From: an uncultured Roseovarius sp.
GTDB lineage: Bacteria > Pseudomonadota > Alphaproteobacteria > Rhodobacterales > Rhodobacteraceae
DNA length: 54,700 nucleotides
Assembly (NCBI RefSeq): GCF_947259555.1
Contig: NZ_CAMYMD010000098.1
Span: 1-54,700, forward strand
Direction of reading: 5' to 3'
Of this stretch, positions 24,995 to 34,113 are shown piece by piece; within the stretch, counting starts at the first letter, position 1; each line of letters opens with the position of its first letter. The notes beneath the pieces are model-generated. The model was not told the origin of the DNA. It did no database searches and was given only the letters and a program-made list of their open reading frames with translations. Both the position numbers and the translations under genes were made by a program.

Positions 24995-25831
24995 TCAGCC
25001 GGTGTATATGCCACAAACAACCCGGTCACGACGCTCCAGATCGGGCAGGGCTCTGACGTCCTCGAATCCCGTCGCATGCAGAATATCCGCGACAGCCGCA
25101 CCTTGGCGCCAGCCGATTTCAAACATCAGTCGCCCCCCGGGCTTTAGCTGGGCGTGCGCACCGCCAGCGATAGCGCGATAGGCCATCAGCCCGTCACCAT
25201 CATCGGTCAAAGCGACGCGCGGATCGTATTCGCATACCTCCGGGGCCAGCCCGGTCATCTCGTTGGCGGCGATATAGGGCGGGTTCGAGACGATCAGGTC
25301 AAAGCCGCCCATGACCTGCGAAAACCAGTCCGAGCGGCAAAGATCGAGCCGCGCGTCCACCCCGTGCCGCGCCGCGTTGCGCCCCGTCACCTCAAGCGCC
25401 GCCGCGCTGATATCGGTGGCCACGCCCCGCGCCCCGGGCCATTCGGCCAGGAGCGTTACCGCGATGATCCCGCTGCCGGTGCCCAGATCGAGCAGCCGCG
25501 CCGGCACCGGGCCGCGCAGCGCCTCGGCGATCAGGCATTCGGTTTCGGGGCGCGGATCGAGCACATCTGCCGTCACCTCAAAGCTGCGCCCCCAAAAGTC
25601 GCGCCGCCCGATGATCTTCGCCACCGGCTCGCGTGCCATGCGTCGCGCGACCATCGCGTCGAACCGCGCCGCCGCTGCCGCCTCGAGATCATCGCCCAGA
25701 TGCAAGGTCAGCCGGTCGCGTGGCACCTGCATGGCCGCCGCCAACAGCGCCCGTGCGTCACCTGCAGCCCCGTCGATCCCCGCCGCCCCAAGCCTGCGCG
25801 TGGCCGCGACAAGAGCGGCTTGCGCGCTCAC
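24995..25831 (-). CDS. prmC: PrmC, release-factor glutamine methyltransferase
   Basis: 278 residues from GTG 25831. The SAM-binding motif [13 protein letters not shown] (GTGSG at 117-121) and the substrate motif SNPPY (NPPY at 183-186) identify an N5-glutamine methyltransferase. It methylates the Gln of the GGQ motif of release factors. Its GTG overlaps the stop of prfA (GTGA-type overlap), so enzyme and substrate are translationally coupled. An N-terminal helical domain of about 80 residues is present, as usual. Confidence 0.95.
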   Translation of the reverse strand: MSAQAALVAATRRLGAAGIDGAAGDARALLAAAMQVPRDRLTLHLGDDLEAAAAARFDAMVARRMAREPVAKIIGRRDFWGRSFEVTADVLDPRPETECLIAEALRGPVPARLLDLGTGSGIIAVTLLAEWPGARGVATDISAAALEVTGRNAARHGVDARLDLCRSDWFSQVMGGFDLIVSNPPYIAANEMTGLAPEVCEYDPRVALTDDGDGLMAYRAIAGGAHAQLKPGGRLMFEIGWRQGAAVADILHATGFEDVRALPDLERRDRVVCGIYTG

Positions 25832-26874
25832 GACATCTCGGCCAGTAGCGTGGCCTGCGCATCCGCCGTCAGCGCGTCGATCACCTCGTCGAGATCGCCC
25901 TGCATCACCTGGTCGAGCTTGTAGAGCGTGAGGTTGATGCGATGATCGGTCATTCGACCTTGCGGGAAATTATAGGTGCGGATGCGCTCGGAGCGGTCGC
26001 CGCTGCCCACCTGTGCGGCGCGGCTGGCCGAGCGTTCGCCGTCCACCCGGCTGCGTTCCATGTCAAAGAGCCGCGATTTCAGCACGTCCATCGCAATCTC
26101 GCGGTTGCGGTGCTGCGATTTCTGGCTGCTGGTGACCACCAGCCCGGTGGGAATATGGGTGATCCGCACCGCCGAATCGGTGGTGTTCACGTGCTGACCG
26201 CCCGCACCGGAGGACCGCATCGTATCGATGCGCAGATCGTTCGGGTCGATCTGGATATCGACATCCTCGGCCTCGGGCAGGACCGCGACCGTGGCGGCAG
26301 AGGTATGAATGCGCCCGCCGCTCTCGGTCTCGGGGACGCGCTGCACGCGGTGGACGCCGGATTCGAACTTGAGCCGGGCAAAGACGCCCTCGCCGCCCAC
26401 CCGTGCCACCAGTTCGCGCAGGCCGCCAAGCTCGCTCCATTGATCCTCGATCACCTCGAAGGACCAGCCCTGTGCCTCGGTGTAGCGGTGATACATGCGC
26501 ATGAGATCTGCGGCGAACAGCGCCGCCTCCTCGCCCCCCGTACCGGGGCGGATTTCGAGGATCGCGGCGCGGCTGTCGGCCTTGTCGCGCGGCAAGAGCG
26601 CCAGTTGCAGCGCCGCCTCCATGTCCGGCAAACGCGCCTCCAGATCCTCGATCTCGGCACGGGCCAGATCGCGCATTTCGGGATCATCGAGCATGGCGCG
26701 CGCGCCCTCGATATCCGCCAGGGCCTGCCGGTAGGCGCGGATTTCCTCGACGACGGGGCGCAACTCGGCATATTCGCGCCCAAGCTGCGCAATATCGCCG
26801 CCGCCCTGCATCATCTGCGCCTCGATATACTCGAAACGCTGCGTGATCTGTTCCAGTCTGTCCAAAGGCACCAT
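25828..26874 (-). CDS. prfA: Peptide chain release factor 1
   Basis: 348 residues. ATG 26874 gives [20 protein letters not shown]; an in-frame upstream ATG (26895) would add seven residues not typical of RF1. The GGQ motif is at 225-227 ([10 protein letters not shown]), and the codon-recognition region [12 protein letters not shown] has the P-x-T form of RF1 (UAA/UAG). It ends translation in the ribosomal A site and is overlapped by prmC, which methylates it. A divergent small secreted protein gene begins 67 bases to its right. Confidence 0.96.
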   Translation of the reverse strand: MVPLDRLEQITQRFEYIEAQMMQGGGDIAQLGREYAELRPVVEEIRAYRQALADIEGARAMLDDPEMRDLARAEIEDLEARLPDMEAALQLALLPRDKADSRAAILEIRPGTGGEEAALFAADLMRMYHRYTEAQGWSFEVIEDQWSELGGLRELVARVGGEGVFARLKFESGVHRVQRVPETESGGRIHTSAATVAVLPEAEDVDIQIDPNDLRIDTMRSSGAGGQHVNTTDSAVRITHIPTGLVVTSSQKSQHRNREIAMDVLKSRLFDMERSRVDGERSASRAAQVGSGDRSERIRTYNFPQGRMTDHRINLTLYKLDQVMQGDLDEVIDALTADAQATLLAEMS

Positions 26875-26940
26875 GGGGCTGATCCTCTGTCCCATCCTTG
26901 TGACGTGGTCAAGTGCGCAAAGCTGTGGTATCTTTGAGAT

Positions 26941-27225
26941 ATGCGACTGCTATTGCCCCTCCTGTTCGCGGCCACGCCCGCGCTTTCGGATGCCACCATC
27001 GGCGGCAAGACGGTGGAATGCTACTGCACCGACAGCCAGGGCGCGCGGGTCGAGATGGGCGAGATGATCTGCCTGCGGGTCGATGGCAAGATGTTCATGG
27101 CGCGCTGCGGCATGTCGCTCAACGTGCCGATCTGGCGTAAGGTCAGCGATGGCTGCCTGTCATCCAGCCTGAGCGAACCGGTCGAGCCAGCCGTCGATAC
27201 GGGCGGCGTTCACGCCCAGATCTGA
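26941..27225 (+). CDS. Small secreted Cys-containing hypothetical protein
   Basis: 94 residues. A signal peptide is clear ([18 protein letters not shown], cleavage near residue 16-18). The mature part has five cysteines ([32 protein letters not shown]), suggesting disulfides in the periplasm. I know similar short proteins beside prfA in Rhodobacteraceae but no function. The 3' end overlaps the convergent DUF1499 gene by 66 bases. Confidence 0.75.
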   Translation: MRLLLPLLFAATPALSDATIGGKTVECYCTDSQGARVEMGEMICLRVDGKMFMARCGMSLNVPIWRKVSDGCLSSSLSEPVEPAVDTGGVHAQI

Positions 27226-27573
27226 CTTGCCAAAGCGCAAACGCCCGAAAATCTCAAGCATATCTCCGTCCTGTCGAACCGTCGTGTAATCTGGAAAGCC
27301 AAACAGTTTAGAGCGGGTGACATAGGTTACCATCCCCTGCCCGACATCCCCGGCCAAAACCCTTGTGCGCGGTGTCTCGCGAATGATCAGGTCGAGCGCC
27401 GCCAGATCTCCCTTGGCGCGACGCATGGCACCGCCCTCCAGATCGCGATCGGTCACACTCTCGGGCATCTGGTGCCAGCGTGCAGGATCAGACGGCGCAA
27501 GGCGAATGAAGGCCAGCACCGCCACCAGCAGCACCAGAACGAGCCCCGCACCCCACTTGATCATGCGCGCCAC
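27160..27573 (-). CDS. DUF1499-family membrane-anchored protein
   Basis: 137 residues. GTG 27573 is taken as the start, with agggct 7 bases upstream; ATG 27564 is an alternative that shortens it by three. One N-terminal membrane helix (MIKWGAGLVLVLLVAVLAFIRLAP) is followed by the DUF1499 core (ETPRTRVLAGDVGQGMVTYVTRSKLFGFPDYTTVR read in parts: [34 protein letters not shown]). The role is unknown. Its 3' end overlaps the secreted protein gene on the other strand. It lies 27 bases downstream of zapA on the same strand and may be co-transcribed. Confidence 0.85.
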   Translation of the reverse strand: MARMIKWGAGLVLVLLVAVLAFIRLAPSDPARWHQMPESVTDRDLEGGAMRRAKGDLAALDLIIRETPRTRVLAGDVGQGMVTYVTRSKLFGFPDYTTVRQDGDMLEIFGRLRFGKSDLGVNAARIDGWLDRFAQAG

Positions 27574-27600
27574 CAGATGAGCCCTGCGAGGGCGCGCCGA

Positions 27601-27996
27601 TTACCCCGCACGCGCATCGTCGACTGTTTCGGCCAACGCCTCGGCGCGCGCCGCAATTTCGGCCAGAGTCTCGGTCACAGCGTCGGGGATGACCGGCACC
27701 TCGATCCGCTCTGGTGCAGGTGCCGGTGCGTTGCGGAGCTGGTTCAACTCCGCCTCCTTCTCCGCCATGCGGTCCTCGGCCTCGCGCAGTTTGTCCTGCA
27801 AACCTGCAGTCTTGTCCGCCAGCATCAGGCCCGCCATCAACAACATGCGCGACTCGGGTATGCGCCCGATCTGTGCCGCAAGCACGGCGGCCTCTTCGTC
27901 CAGCATCTTGGCGGCACTCTTGAGATAATGTTCTTCACCCGCCTGGCAAGCCACCTCAAAACTGCGGCCCCCGATCTCGACCTGCACTTCAGGCAT
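27601..27996 (-). CDS. zapA: Cell division protein ZapA
   Basis: 131 residues. The ZapA domain is at the N-terminus (VQVEIGGRSFEVACQAGEEHYLKSAAKML, cited in parts: IGGRSFEVACQAGEEHYL), followed by a coiled coil (KLREAEDRMAEKEAELNQL) and a low-complexity tail. It bundles FtsZ filaments at the division site. Its ATG overlaps the stop of the upstream coiled-coil gene by 8 bases, so the two are translated together. The position next to transketolase is the usual alphaproteobacterial one. Confidence 0.92.
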   Translation of the reverse strand: MPEVQVEIGGRSFEVACQAGEEHYLKSAAKMLDEEAAVLAAQIGRIPESRMLLMAGLMLADKTAGLQDKLREAEDRMAEKEAELNQLRNAPAPAPERIEVPVIPDAVTETLAEIAARAEALAETVDDARAG

Positions 27997-28513
27997 CCGA
28001 TGTCTCCGTCTTGTCCGTGTTCCGTTCGTCTGCGCCAGCGTCGCCGCCGGCCTCCGCGATTGCCTGACCGAGCGCGCTGATCACCGTGTCCACCTCATCA
28101 CGGTCGGCATTGCGCGCGGCGCGCAGTCCCTCGAGCTCGGCAAGCATGGATTTGTTGATCAGGTGCGGCTCGGCCACACCTCCGGCATTCGCCTCGCGCA
28201 GGGCCTGATTATTGTCGCGCAATTGCTGGTTGGCCTTGCGCAACGATTGCAAATCAGAATCGAGCTTGCGCAGCGCCTCATTCTGGGCCTCCCGGGCCGC
28301 CCGCATTGCGGCGTCCTGTGTGTCCAGCTTCGCGTGCAACGCCTTGACGCGCTCCTGAAGTTGGGCATTCGCAAGACGTTCGTCCTCCAACTGTTGCGCA
28401 AGCCCGGTCTGCGACACCTCAACCTGTGGCTCTTCCGGAGGCCGTTCCAGCCCTTTCGCGATGCGGTCCAGCGCCGCCGTGATCCTTGCCTGCAACTCGT
28501 CTAACTGACTCAT
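27989..28513 (-). CDS. Coiled-coil protein encoded with zapA
   Basis: 174 residues, ATG 28513 after ggag. Almost the whole chain is predicted coiled coil (LAQQLEDERLANAQLQERVKALHAKL to KANQQLRDNNQALREAN, shown in parts: QLEDERLANAQLQERV, LRKANQQLRDNNQALR), ending in an acidic tail. Proteins of this layout sit upstream of zapA in many Rhodobacterales. A role as a division accessory factor akin to ZapB is inference. It is divergent from tkt. Confidence 0.8.
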   Translation of the reverse strand: MSQLDELQARITAALDRIAKGLERPPEEPQVEVSQTGLAQQLEDERLANAQLQERVKALHAKLDTQDAAMRAAREAQNEALRKLDSDLQSLRKANQQLRDNNQALREANAGGVAEPHLINKSMLAELEGLRAARNADRDEVDTVISALGQAIAEAGGDAGADERNTDKTETSDA

Positions 28514-28714
28514 CTCCGGGGGTCCTCGCTTGTCTTGCCCGCATGCCCCACGAATCGCATACTGGGCGGGTTTTGATCAAGTCTAATGAATACCGCAGCG
28601 AAATGCGCCCCTTATCCCGCTGAATGGCGCACGCTGCGCCGCCACGCGCTTGAACTTCTGAACCGGGCTGGTATGCAGCGCGCATACACTGCCCATTCAA
28701 AGGATGCACGCCCC

Positions 28715-30730
28715 GTGGATATCGCCGCCCTGCGCTCTGCCAACCCCGATCACTGGATGAAGGCCACCGCCATCCGCGCGCTGACCCTCGACGCTGTCGC
28801 CGCTGCCAATTCCGGCCATTCCGGCATGCCCATCGGCATGGCAGATGTTGCAACCGTCCTGTTTCAGAACCATCTCAAGTTTGACGCGGCCAGTCCCGAC
28901 TGGCCCGATCGCGACCGGTTTATCCTGTCGGCAGGTCACGGATCCATGCTGCTCTACTCGCTGCTCCACCTTACCGGCTACGAGGACATGACACTGGAGC
29001 AGATTCGCAATTTCCGGCAATGGGGCGCGAGGACCGCGGGTCATCCCGAATACGGCCACGCCAAGGGGATCGAAACCACGACAGGCCCACTGGGGCAAGG
29101 TCTCTCGAACGCTGTCGGATTTGCGATGGCCGAAGAAATCCTGCGCGCGCGCTATGGTGCCAAGTTGATGAGCCACCACACCTATGTGATCGCAGGTGAC
29201 GGCTGTCTGATGGAGGGTGTGAGCCAGGAAGCCATTGGCCTTGCCGGACGGCATCAGTTGGGACGTCTCATTGTGCTCTGGGACAACAACAACATCACGA
29301 TTGACGGCACTGTCGATCTCGCCGACCGGACCGATCAGGTCAAGCGCTTCCGCGCGTCGGGTTGGCACGTGTTGGAAATCGACGGTCACGACCCCGAGGC
29401 GATCGACGCGGCGCTGACCGAGGCCAAGCGCACCAATAGACCCTCGATGATCGCCTGCAAGACCCACATCGCCCTTGGCCATGCCGCACAAGACACTTCC
29501 AAGGGTCACGGTGCGCTCACTGACGCCGATCAACTCATCGCGGCGAAGGATGCTTACGGTTGGCCCTACGGCCCGTTCGAAGTACCCGCCGAGATCAAGG
29601 ATCAATGGGAAGCCATTGGTCGCCGAGGCGCACAGGCCCATGCCGAGTGGCAAGCACGTCTGGCCGAGGCGTCGACGCAACGGCAGGCCGAAATCGCACG
29701 GATCTTCGCGCGCGACGTGCCTGCCAAGCTCTCGTCCCGGATCCGGGCGCTGAAGAAGCAGATCAGCGCAGAAGCGCCCAAGGTGGCGACCCGCAAGTCC
29801 AGCGAAATGGTGCTTGAAGTCGTGAATCCGGTCTTGCCGGAAACAGTCGGCGGATCGGCCGACCTGTCGGGATCGAACAACACGCGTTCGGGCGACATGA
29901 CCGTGTTCGACACCGATAACCGCAAGGGCCGCTACATCCACTGGGGCATTCGAGAGCATGGTATGGCGGCGGCTATGAACGGCATGACCCTGCATGGCGG
30001 CATTCGCCCCTATGGCGGCACCTTCATGTGCTTCACCGATTATGCCCGTCCGGCCATGCGTTTGGCAGCACTGATGAAAATCCCCACGGTGTTCGTGATG
30101 ACCCATGACAGTATCGGTCTGGGCGAGGACGGCCCGACCCACCAGCCGATCGAACATCTGGCCATCAGCCGGGCGACGCCGAACACGTGGGTTTTCCGTC
30201 CTTGCGACACAGTCGAGACGGCCGAGGCGTGGGAACTCGCCTTGCAATCGAAAGAAACGCCGTCGGTGTTGTCGCTCACCCGTCAGGGCCTGCCCACACT
30301 GCGCCGCGAGCACAAAACCCGCAACCTCACCGCACAAGGCGCCTATGTGCTGGCGGATGCGGACGGTAAACGACAGGCGATCCTGCTGGCCACCGGCTCT
30401 GAGGTTGAAATCGCCATGGCCGCACGTGAGATGCTCCACTCCCAAGGGATCGGCACGCGGGTTGTGTCCATGCCATGCTGGGAATTGTTCGAAGAACAAG
30501 ACGAGAGCTATCGCCGTCGCGTCCTGCCCGCAGGCCCGGTGCGAGTTGCGGTTGAGGCGGCTATCCGCTTTGGCTGGGATCGCTGGCTTTATGGCGAGCG
30601 TGGCAAGCGCGAAAAGGGTGGTTTTGTCGGCATGCACGATTTCGGTGCGTCCGCCCCCGCAGAGGTGCTCTACGAGCAATTCGGCATCACCGCAGACGCG
30701 ATCGCGGAAAAAGTGAAATCCTTGCTCTGA
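28715..30730 (+). CDS. tkt: Transketolase
   Basis: 671 residues from GTG 28715, chosen because family members in Rhodobacterales start M-D-(I/L)[11 protein letters not shown]. Upstream in-frame ATGs (28586, 28673) would add residues with no family match. Thiamine-diphosphate motif: [20 protein letters not shown] with NNNITIDG. Other landmarks are [36 protein letters not shown] and [15 protein letters not shown]. It transfers two-carbon units between ketoses and aldoses in the pentose phosphate pathway. It is followed by a strong terminator. Confidence 0.95.
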   Translation: MDIAALRSANPDHWMKATAIRALTLDAVAAANSGHSGMPIGMADVATVLFQNHLKFDAASPDWPDRDRFILSAGHGSMLLYSLLHLTGYEDMTLEQIRNFRQWGARTAGHPEYGHAKGIETTTGPLGQGLSNAVGFAMAEEILRARYGAKLMSHHTYVIAGDGCLMEGVSQEAIGLAGRHQLGRLIVLWDNNNITIDGTVDLADRTDQVKRFRASGWHVLEIDGHDPEAIDAALTEAKRTNRPSMIACKTHIALGHAAQDTSKGHGALTDADQLIAAKDAYGWPYGPFEVPAEIKDQWEAIGRRGAQAHAEWQARLAEASTQRQAEIARIFARDVPAKLSSRIRALKKQISAEAPKVATRKSSEMVLEVVNPVLPETVGGSADLSGSNNTRSGDMTVFDTDNRKGRYIHWGIREHGMAAAMNGMTLHGGIRPYGGTFMCFTDYARPAMRLAALMKIPTVFVMTHDSIGLGEDGPTHQPIEHLAISRATPNTWVFRPCDTVETAEAWELALQSKETPSVLSLTRQGLPTLRREHKTRNLTAQGAYVLADADGKRQAILLATGSEVEIAMAAREMLHSQGIGTRVVSMPCWELFEEQDESYRRRVLPAGPVRVAVEAAIRFGWDRWLYGERGKREKGGFVGMHDFGASAPAEVLYEQFGITADAIAEKVKSLL

Positions 30731-30752
30731 AGCGAACATGATTCAAGATCGA

Positions 30753-30783
30753 AAAACCCGGGCACGCGCGCCCGGGTTTTTTT
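30753..30783. terminator. Bidirectional rho-independent terminator between tkt and trpB
   Basis: An 11-base perfect stem (aaaacccgggc at 30753-30763, gcccgggtttt at 30770-30780) has a 6-base loop. T residues follow on the + strand, and the A run on the left gives Ts on the minus strand. It serves tkt and, about 70 bases away, trpB. Confidence 0.9.
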
Positions 30784-30852
30784 GTTTTCAGCTGGATGGC
30801 GAAGCTGGTTTTCTCGTCCAGAGCGTAAAAGCCTGACCTGATCGACGTCTCT

Positions 30853-32085
30853 TCAGCCGCCGGTCTCGATATCAAAGCCCAGATGCTTGGCGACGGTGAA
30901 GATATCCTTGTCACCACGCCCGCACATATTCATCACCAGCAGGTGATCTTTCGGCAGATCGGGCGCGATCTTCATCACATGGGCAAGCGCATGGCTCGGC
31001 TCCAACGCCGGGATGATCCCCTCCATTGCACAGCTTAGCTGAAACGCCTCGAGCGCCTCCTTGTCGGTGATCGAGACATATTGCGCGCGCTTGGTCTCGT
31101 GCAGCCAGCTATGTTCGGGGCCGATACCGGGATAATCGAGACCCGCCGAGATCGAATGCCCTTCGAGGATCTGACCGTCATCATCCTGCAGGAGATAGGT
31201 CCGGTTGCCATGCAGCACGCCGGGCCGCCCGCCGGTCAATGAGGCGCAATGCTCCATCCGGTCATCGACACCGTGGCCCCCGGCCTCAACCCCGATGATG
31301 TTTACCTCCTTGTCGTCGAGGAAGGGATAAAACAGCCCCATGGCGTTCGAGCCGCCGCCGATGGCCGCGACCAGCGTGTCGGGCAGACGGCCCTCGGCGG
31401 CCTGCATCTGCTCGCGCGTCTCCTTACCGATGATCGACTGGAAATCGCGCACCATCGCCGGATAGGGGTGCGGCCCCGCCACCGTGCCGATGCAATAGAA
31501 CGTGTCGCGCACGTTGGTCACCCAGTCGCGCAGCGCGTCGTTCATCGCATCCTTGAGCGTGCCGCGCCCGGAGGTGACGGGGATCACCTCGGCCCCGAGC
31601 AGGCGCATGCGGAACACGTTGGGCGCCTGCCGCTCGACATCATGCGCGCCCATATAGACCACGCATTGCAGCCCGAACTTGGCGCAGACCGTGGCGGTGG
31701 CGACGCCGTGCTGACCGGCCCCCGTCTCGGCGATGATCCGGCTCTTGCCCATGCGGCGCGCAAGGATGATCTGGCCGAGCACGTTGTTGATCTTGTGCGC
31801 GCCGGTGTGGTTGAGTTCGTCGCGTTTGAGATAGATCTTGGCCCCGCCCAGATGCTGCGTCAGCCGGTCGGCATAATAGAGCGGCGAGGGTCGGCCCACG
31901 TAATGGGTCCACAGATCATGCATCTCGCCCCAAAAGCTCTGGTCGGTCTTGGCATGCTCGTATTGCTCTTCCAGCTCCAGAATGAGCGGCATGAGGGTCT
32001 CCGACACGAACCGCCCGCCGAAATCGCCGAACCGGCCCTTCTCGTCGGGGCCGGTCATGAAGGAGTTGAATAGATCGTTGGCCAT
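30853..32085 (-). CDS. trpB: Tryptophan synthase beta chain
   Basis: 410 residues from ATG 32085 with aagggg upstream. The PLP lysine is Lys98 in [11 protein letters not shown], and the phosphate loop GGGSNAMG and the C-terminal [10 protein letters not shown] are present. It condenses indole and serine to tryptophan and normally pairs with TrpA. trpA is not in the window: downstream is only a terminator and the convergent tkt. The 81 bases between the upstream small gene and trpB follow a run of four palindromes, which may affect its expression. Confidence 0.96.
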   Translation of the reverse strand: MANDLFNSFMTGPDEKGRFGDFGGRFVSETLMPLILELEEQYEHAKTDQSFWGEMHDLWTHYVGRPSPLYYADRLTQHLGGAKIYLKRDELNHTGAHKINNVLGQIILARRMGKSRIIAETGAGQHGVATATVCAKFGLQCVVYMGAHDVERQAPNVFRMRLLGAEVIPVTSGRGTLKDAMNDALRDWVTNVRDTFYCIGTVAGPHPYPAMVRDFQSIIGKETREQMQAAEGRLPDTLVAAIGGGSNAMGLFYPFLDDKEVNIIGVEAGGHGVDDRMEHCASLTGGRPGVLHGNRTYLLQDDDGQILEGHSISAGLDYPGIGPEHSWLHETKRAQYVSITDKEALEAFQLSCAMEGIIPALEPSHALAHVMKIAPDLPKDHLLVMNMCGRGDKDIFTVAKHLGFDIETGG

Positions 32086-32144
32086 GAGATACGCCCCTTG
32101 TTTGCTTCCGCATGTCCTAGTGCGAGGACACGGCGAGGGCAAGG

Positions 32145-32238
32145 GAAAGGCGTTTGCAAACGCCTTTCAACGCGGTTTCGAAACCGCGTTCCAAGCCGCT
32201 TGCAAGCGGCTTGGCCAAGGGATTTGCAAATCCCTTGG
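32145..32238. repeat. Array of four abutting perfect palindromes
   Basis: Four perfect inverted repeats lie end to end with no spacer. The left half-sites are: 32145-32168 gaaaggcgtttg, 32169-32190 aacgcggtttc, 32191-32214 ccaagccgcttg and 32215-32238 ccaagggatttg, each followed directly by its exact reverse complement. The four differ in sequence but share a shape: outer AA(G/C), a GC-rich middle, and a TTG|CAA or TTC|GAA centre. RNA from either strand would form four consecutive hairpins. The array lies inside the trp operon, 60 bases upstream of trpB, and forms the last codons of the small gene upstream. Confidence 0.97.
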
Positions 32239-32478
32239 CCCCTGCAACCGGCGCAAAGGCGTGGAATTGCAGAACACGACAAAGTGGCGCCCGTTCTCGA
32301 TCGCCTGAAAGCCGCGCCGCTCCACCTCGCGCAGGAACATGTCGCGGCCTGCGATACGCTCCACGTCGCGGATCTGGCGCTTGACCACGCCGCCGCGCCG
32401 CGCCTCGCGCGAGTCGAGAAATTGCGCGAGCCATGTCTCGGGGCTCAGGTGATCGGGCGGCCATGTCATGACCGCCAT
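32167..32478 (-). CDS. Small hypothetical protein between trpF and trpB, C-terminus made of palindromes
   Basis: 103 residues. The first ~80 (MTWPPDHLSPETWLAQFL, VVKRQIRDVERIAGRDMFL, RRGFQAIENGRHFVVFCNS) are those of a short conserved Rhodobacteraceae protein that sits between trpF and trpB and is sometimes mislabelled as phosphoribosylanthranilate isomerase. The remaining residues (GPRDLQIPWPSRLQAAWNAV...) are encoded by the palindrome array, and the stop codon (32167-32169) falls at its first junction. An alternative start is ATG 32469. The basic character suggests nucleic-acid or protein binding, but the function is unknown. It follows trpF by 15 bases. Confidence 0.7.
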   Translation of the reverse strand: MAVMTWPPDHLSPETWLAQFLDSREARRGGVVKRQIRDVERIAGRDMFLREVERRGFQAIENGRHFVVFCNSTPLRRLQGPRDLQIPWPSRLQAAWNAVSKPR

Positions 32479-32493
32479 CAGACCCGATCTTGG

Positions 32494-33150
32494 TTAAGCG
32501 TCGGTTAAACCGCGCGCGTTCCCAATGAAGGCACGGATCAGCTTGGCGTCCTTGACGCCGGGCGCACGCTCCACCCCCGACGACACGTCAAGCTGCTTTG
32601 CCCCGGTGCGCGCCACCGCCTGCGTCACGTTCTCGGGCGTCAGCCCGCCCGCCAGCAGCCACGGCAGCGGCCAGTCGCACCCCTCGATCAGCCGCCAGTC
32701 GAAGGCCAGTGCGTTGCCACCCGGGCGCGTCGCCCCCGGTGGCGGCTTGGCGTCGATCAGCAGCTGATCAGCCACCTCGGTATAAACGTCGATCAGCGCC
32801 AGGTCCGCCGCCTCGGCCACGCCAATGGCCTTCATCACCGGCAGGCCGTAGCGCGCCTTGATCTCGGCCACCCGGGCGGGGCTCTCCTCGCCATGCAATT
32901 GCAGGAAATCCAGCGGCACCCGATCGGTCAGCGCATCGAGCGCCGCGTTCTCGGCATTGACCGTCAGCGCCACCTTGGCCACGCCCGGTGGCACGTCGAG
33001 CGCCAAGGCGCGCGCCGCATCGACTGTCACATGACGCGGCGATCTCTCAAAGAACACGAAGCCCACATAGGCCGCGCCCGCCGCCACGGCGGCAGCCACG
33101 TCGGCGGCGGCGGTCAGCCCGCAGATCTTGACGCGAATGTCGTTGCTCAT
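32494..33150 (-). CDS. trpF: Phosphoribosylanthranilate isomerase
   Basis: 218 residues. The TIM-barrel signatures are VKICGLT at the N-terminus (Cys general base), [35 protein letters not shown] and [11 protein letters not shown], then [15 protein letters not shown] at the phosphate site. It isomerises PRA to CdRP in tryptophan synthesis. It lies 10 bases downstream of the LapA gene and 15 upstream of the small trp-operon gene, in the standard Rhodobacterales order ihfB-lapA-trpF-trpB. Confidence 0.96.
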   Translation of the reverse strand: MSNDIRVKICGLTAAADVAAAVAAGAAYVGFVFFERSPRHVTVDAARALALDVPPGVAKVALTVNAENAALDALTDRVPLDFLQLHGEESPARVAEIKARYGLPVMKAIGVAEAADLALIDVYTEVADQLLIDAKPPPGATRPGGNALAFDWRLIEGCDWPLPWLLAGGLTPENVTQAVARTGAKQLDVSSGVERAPGVKDAKLIRAFIGNARGLTDA

Positions 33151-33160
33151 GGGCCGGGGT

Positions 33161-33511
33161 TTAGCTTGCCTCGTCGAGAAGCGCCAGAACCTCGTCCTTG
33201 CCCTTGTGCTTCTCGCCCTTCAGCCGCTTGACTTCGGCGCGCAAGCTCGCCAGTTCACGCGCCTGCCGCGCGGCGGCTGCGCGCTCGCCCGCCTCGCGAA
33301 TCCATTCCCAGATGAACCCCACGATCAGCCCCGCAAGAATGCCGCCGAAGATCACCACGAAAAGCGGCATATCATAGGTCGGATTGAGCGCGGCAAAGCC
33401 TGCGAGTTCATCGGGCAGAACCCTCAGGGTAACGATACCACGATTGGCCAGCGCGATGAGCACAAGAGCAAGGCCAAAGATGGCGATTGAGGCGTATCGA
33501 ATATATCGCAT
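33161..33511 (-). CDS. lapA: LapA-domain (DUF1049) membrane protein
   Basis: 116 residues with two membrane helices ([19 protein letters not shown] and [21 protein letters not shown]) and a charged coiled-coil tail ([20 protein letters not shown]). This matches the LapA family linked to lipopolysaccharide assembly in E. coli, where it works with LapB; LapB is not here. It lies 3 bases downstream of ihfB and upstream of trpF. Confidence 0.88.
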   Translation of the reverse strand: MRYIRYASIAIFGLALVLIALANRGIVTLRVLPDELAGFAALNPTYDMPLFVVIFGGILAGLIVGFIWEWIREAGERAAAARQARELASLRAEVKRLKGEKHKGKDEVLALLDEAS

Positions 33512-33514
33512 GTT

Positions 33515-33796
33515 TTACTTTCCGTTGAGCCGGTCACGCAAAAGCTTGCCGGTCTTGAAGAACGGCACGCTTTTCTCCTCAACATGCACGCTTTCGCCCG
33601 TTCGGGGATTGCGACCCATGCGCGCATCGCGTTTCTTCACCGAGAAGGCGCCAAATCCACGCAGCTCGACGCGGTTGCCCTTGGCGAGCGCATCAGTGAT
33701 CTCGTTGAAGATGGTGTTTACAATTCGCTCGACATCGCGCTGATAGAGATGCGGGTTTTCGTCGGCGATTTTCTGGATCAGTTCCGATCGGATCAT
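33515..33796 (-). CDS. ihfB: Integration host factor subunit beta
   Basis: 93 residues. The DNA-binding arm [23 protein letters not shown], with the intercalating proline in RNPRTGE, and the N-terminal [26 protein letters not shown] identify IHF-beta. It bends DNA as a heterodimer with IHF-alpha, which is encoded elsewhere. It is first in the operon with lapA, trpF and trpB. Confidence 0.96.
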   Translation of the reverse strand: MIRSELIQKIADENPHLYQRDVERIVNTIFNEITDALAKGNRVELRGFGAFSVKKRDARMGRNPRTGESVHVEEKSVPFFKTGKLLRDRLNGK

Positions 33797-34113
33797 CGGT
33801 AGTCACTCCCCCGGCCTTATTTCTTATGCATATGTGGCAGTTGCCGCGACTATAGCCAGAATGACGGCAAACCCAAACAGAAAGCAGACGCAAGGGGCGG
33901 ATATCAATGTGATTTTTGCTCCAACCTGCGGATTTGGCGCTGACGGTGGCAAGTCATTGCCGACACATTCAGGCCGTTGGGGCATTGCCGCAATGCAGCA
34001 ATCACCACGCGAGGATATGATTCGCATGGGCGAGAAGCCGTGCAGCCCCCACGCCTCCAATGGACATTCAAAACCGTTCGCCGCATGCTCTGCCCGAGAC
34101 ATCGGAGACCAGC
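33797..34113. other. 317 bp divergent intergenic region
   Basis: It lies between ihfB (leftward) and the nucleoside hydrolase (rightward) and must hold promoters for both. Short open frames here have no ribosome sites or recognisable residues. I see no clear terminator or palindrome. The ihfB side is AT-richer around 33820-33835 (ttatttcttatgcata), a plausible -10 region. Confidence 0.5.

Noticed and set aside
28697..30739. 680-residue open frame antisense to transketolase
   Set aside because: It is a by-product of GC-rich codon use: no family resemblance, and the + strand reading is an unmistakable transketolase.
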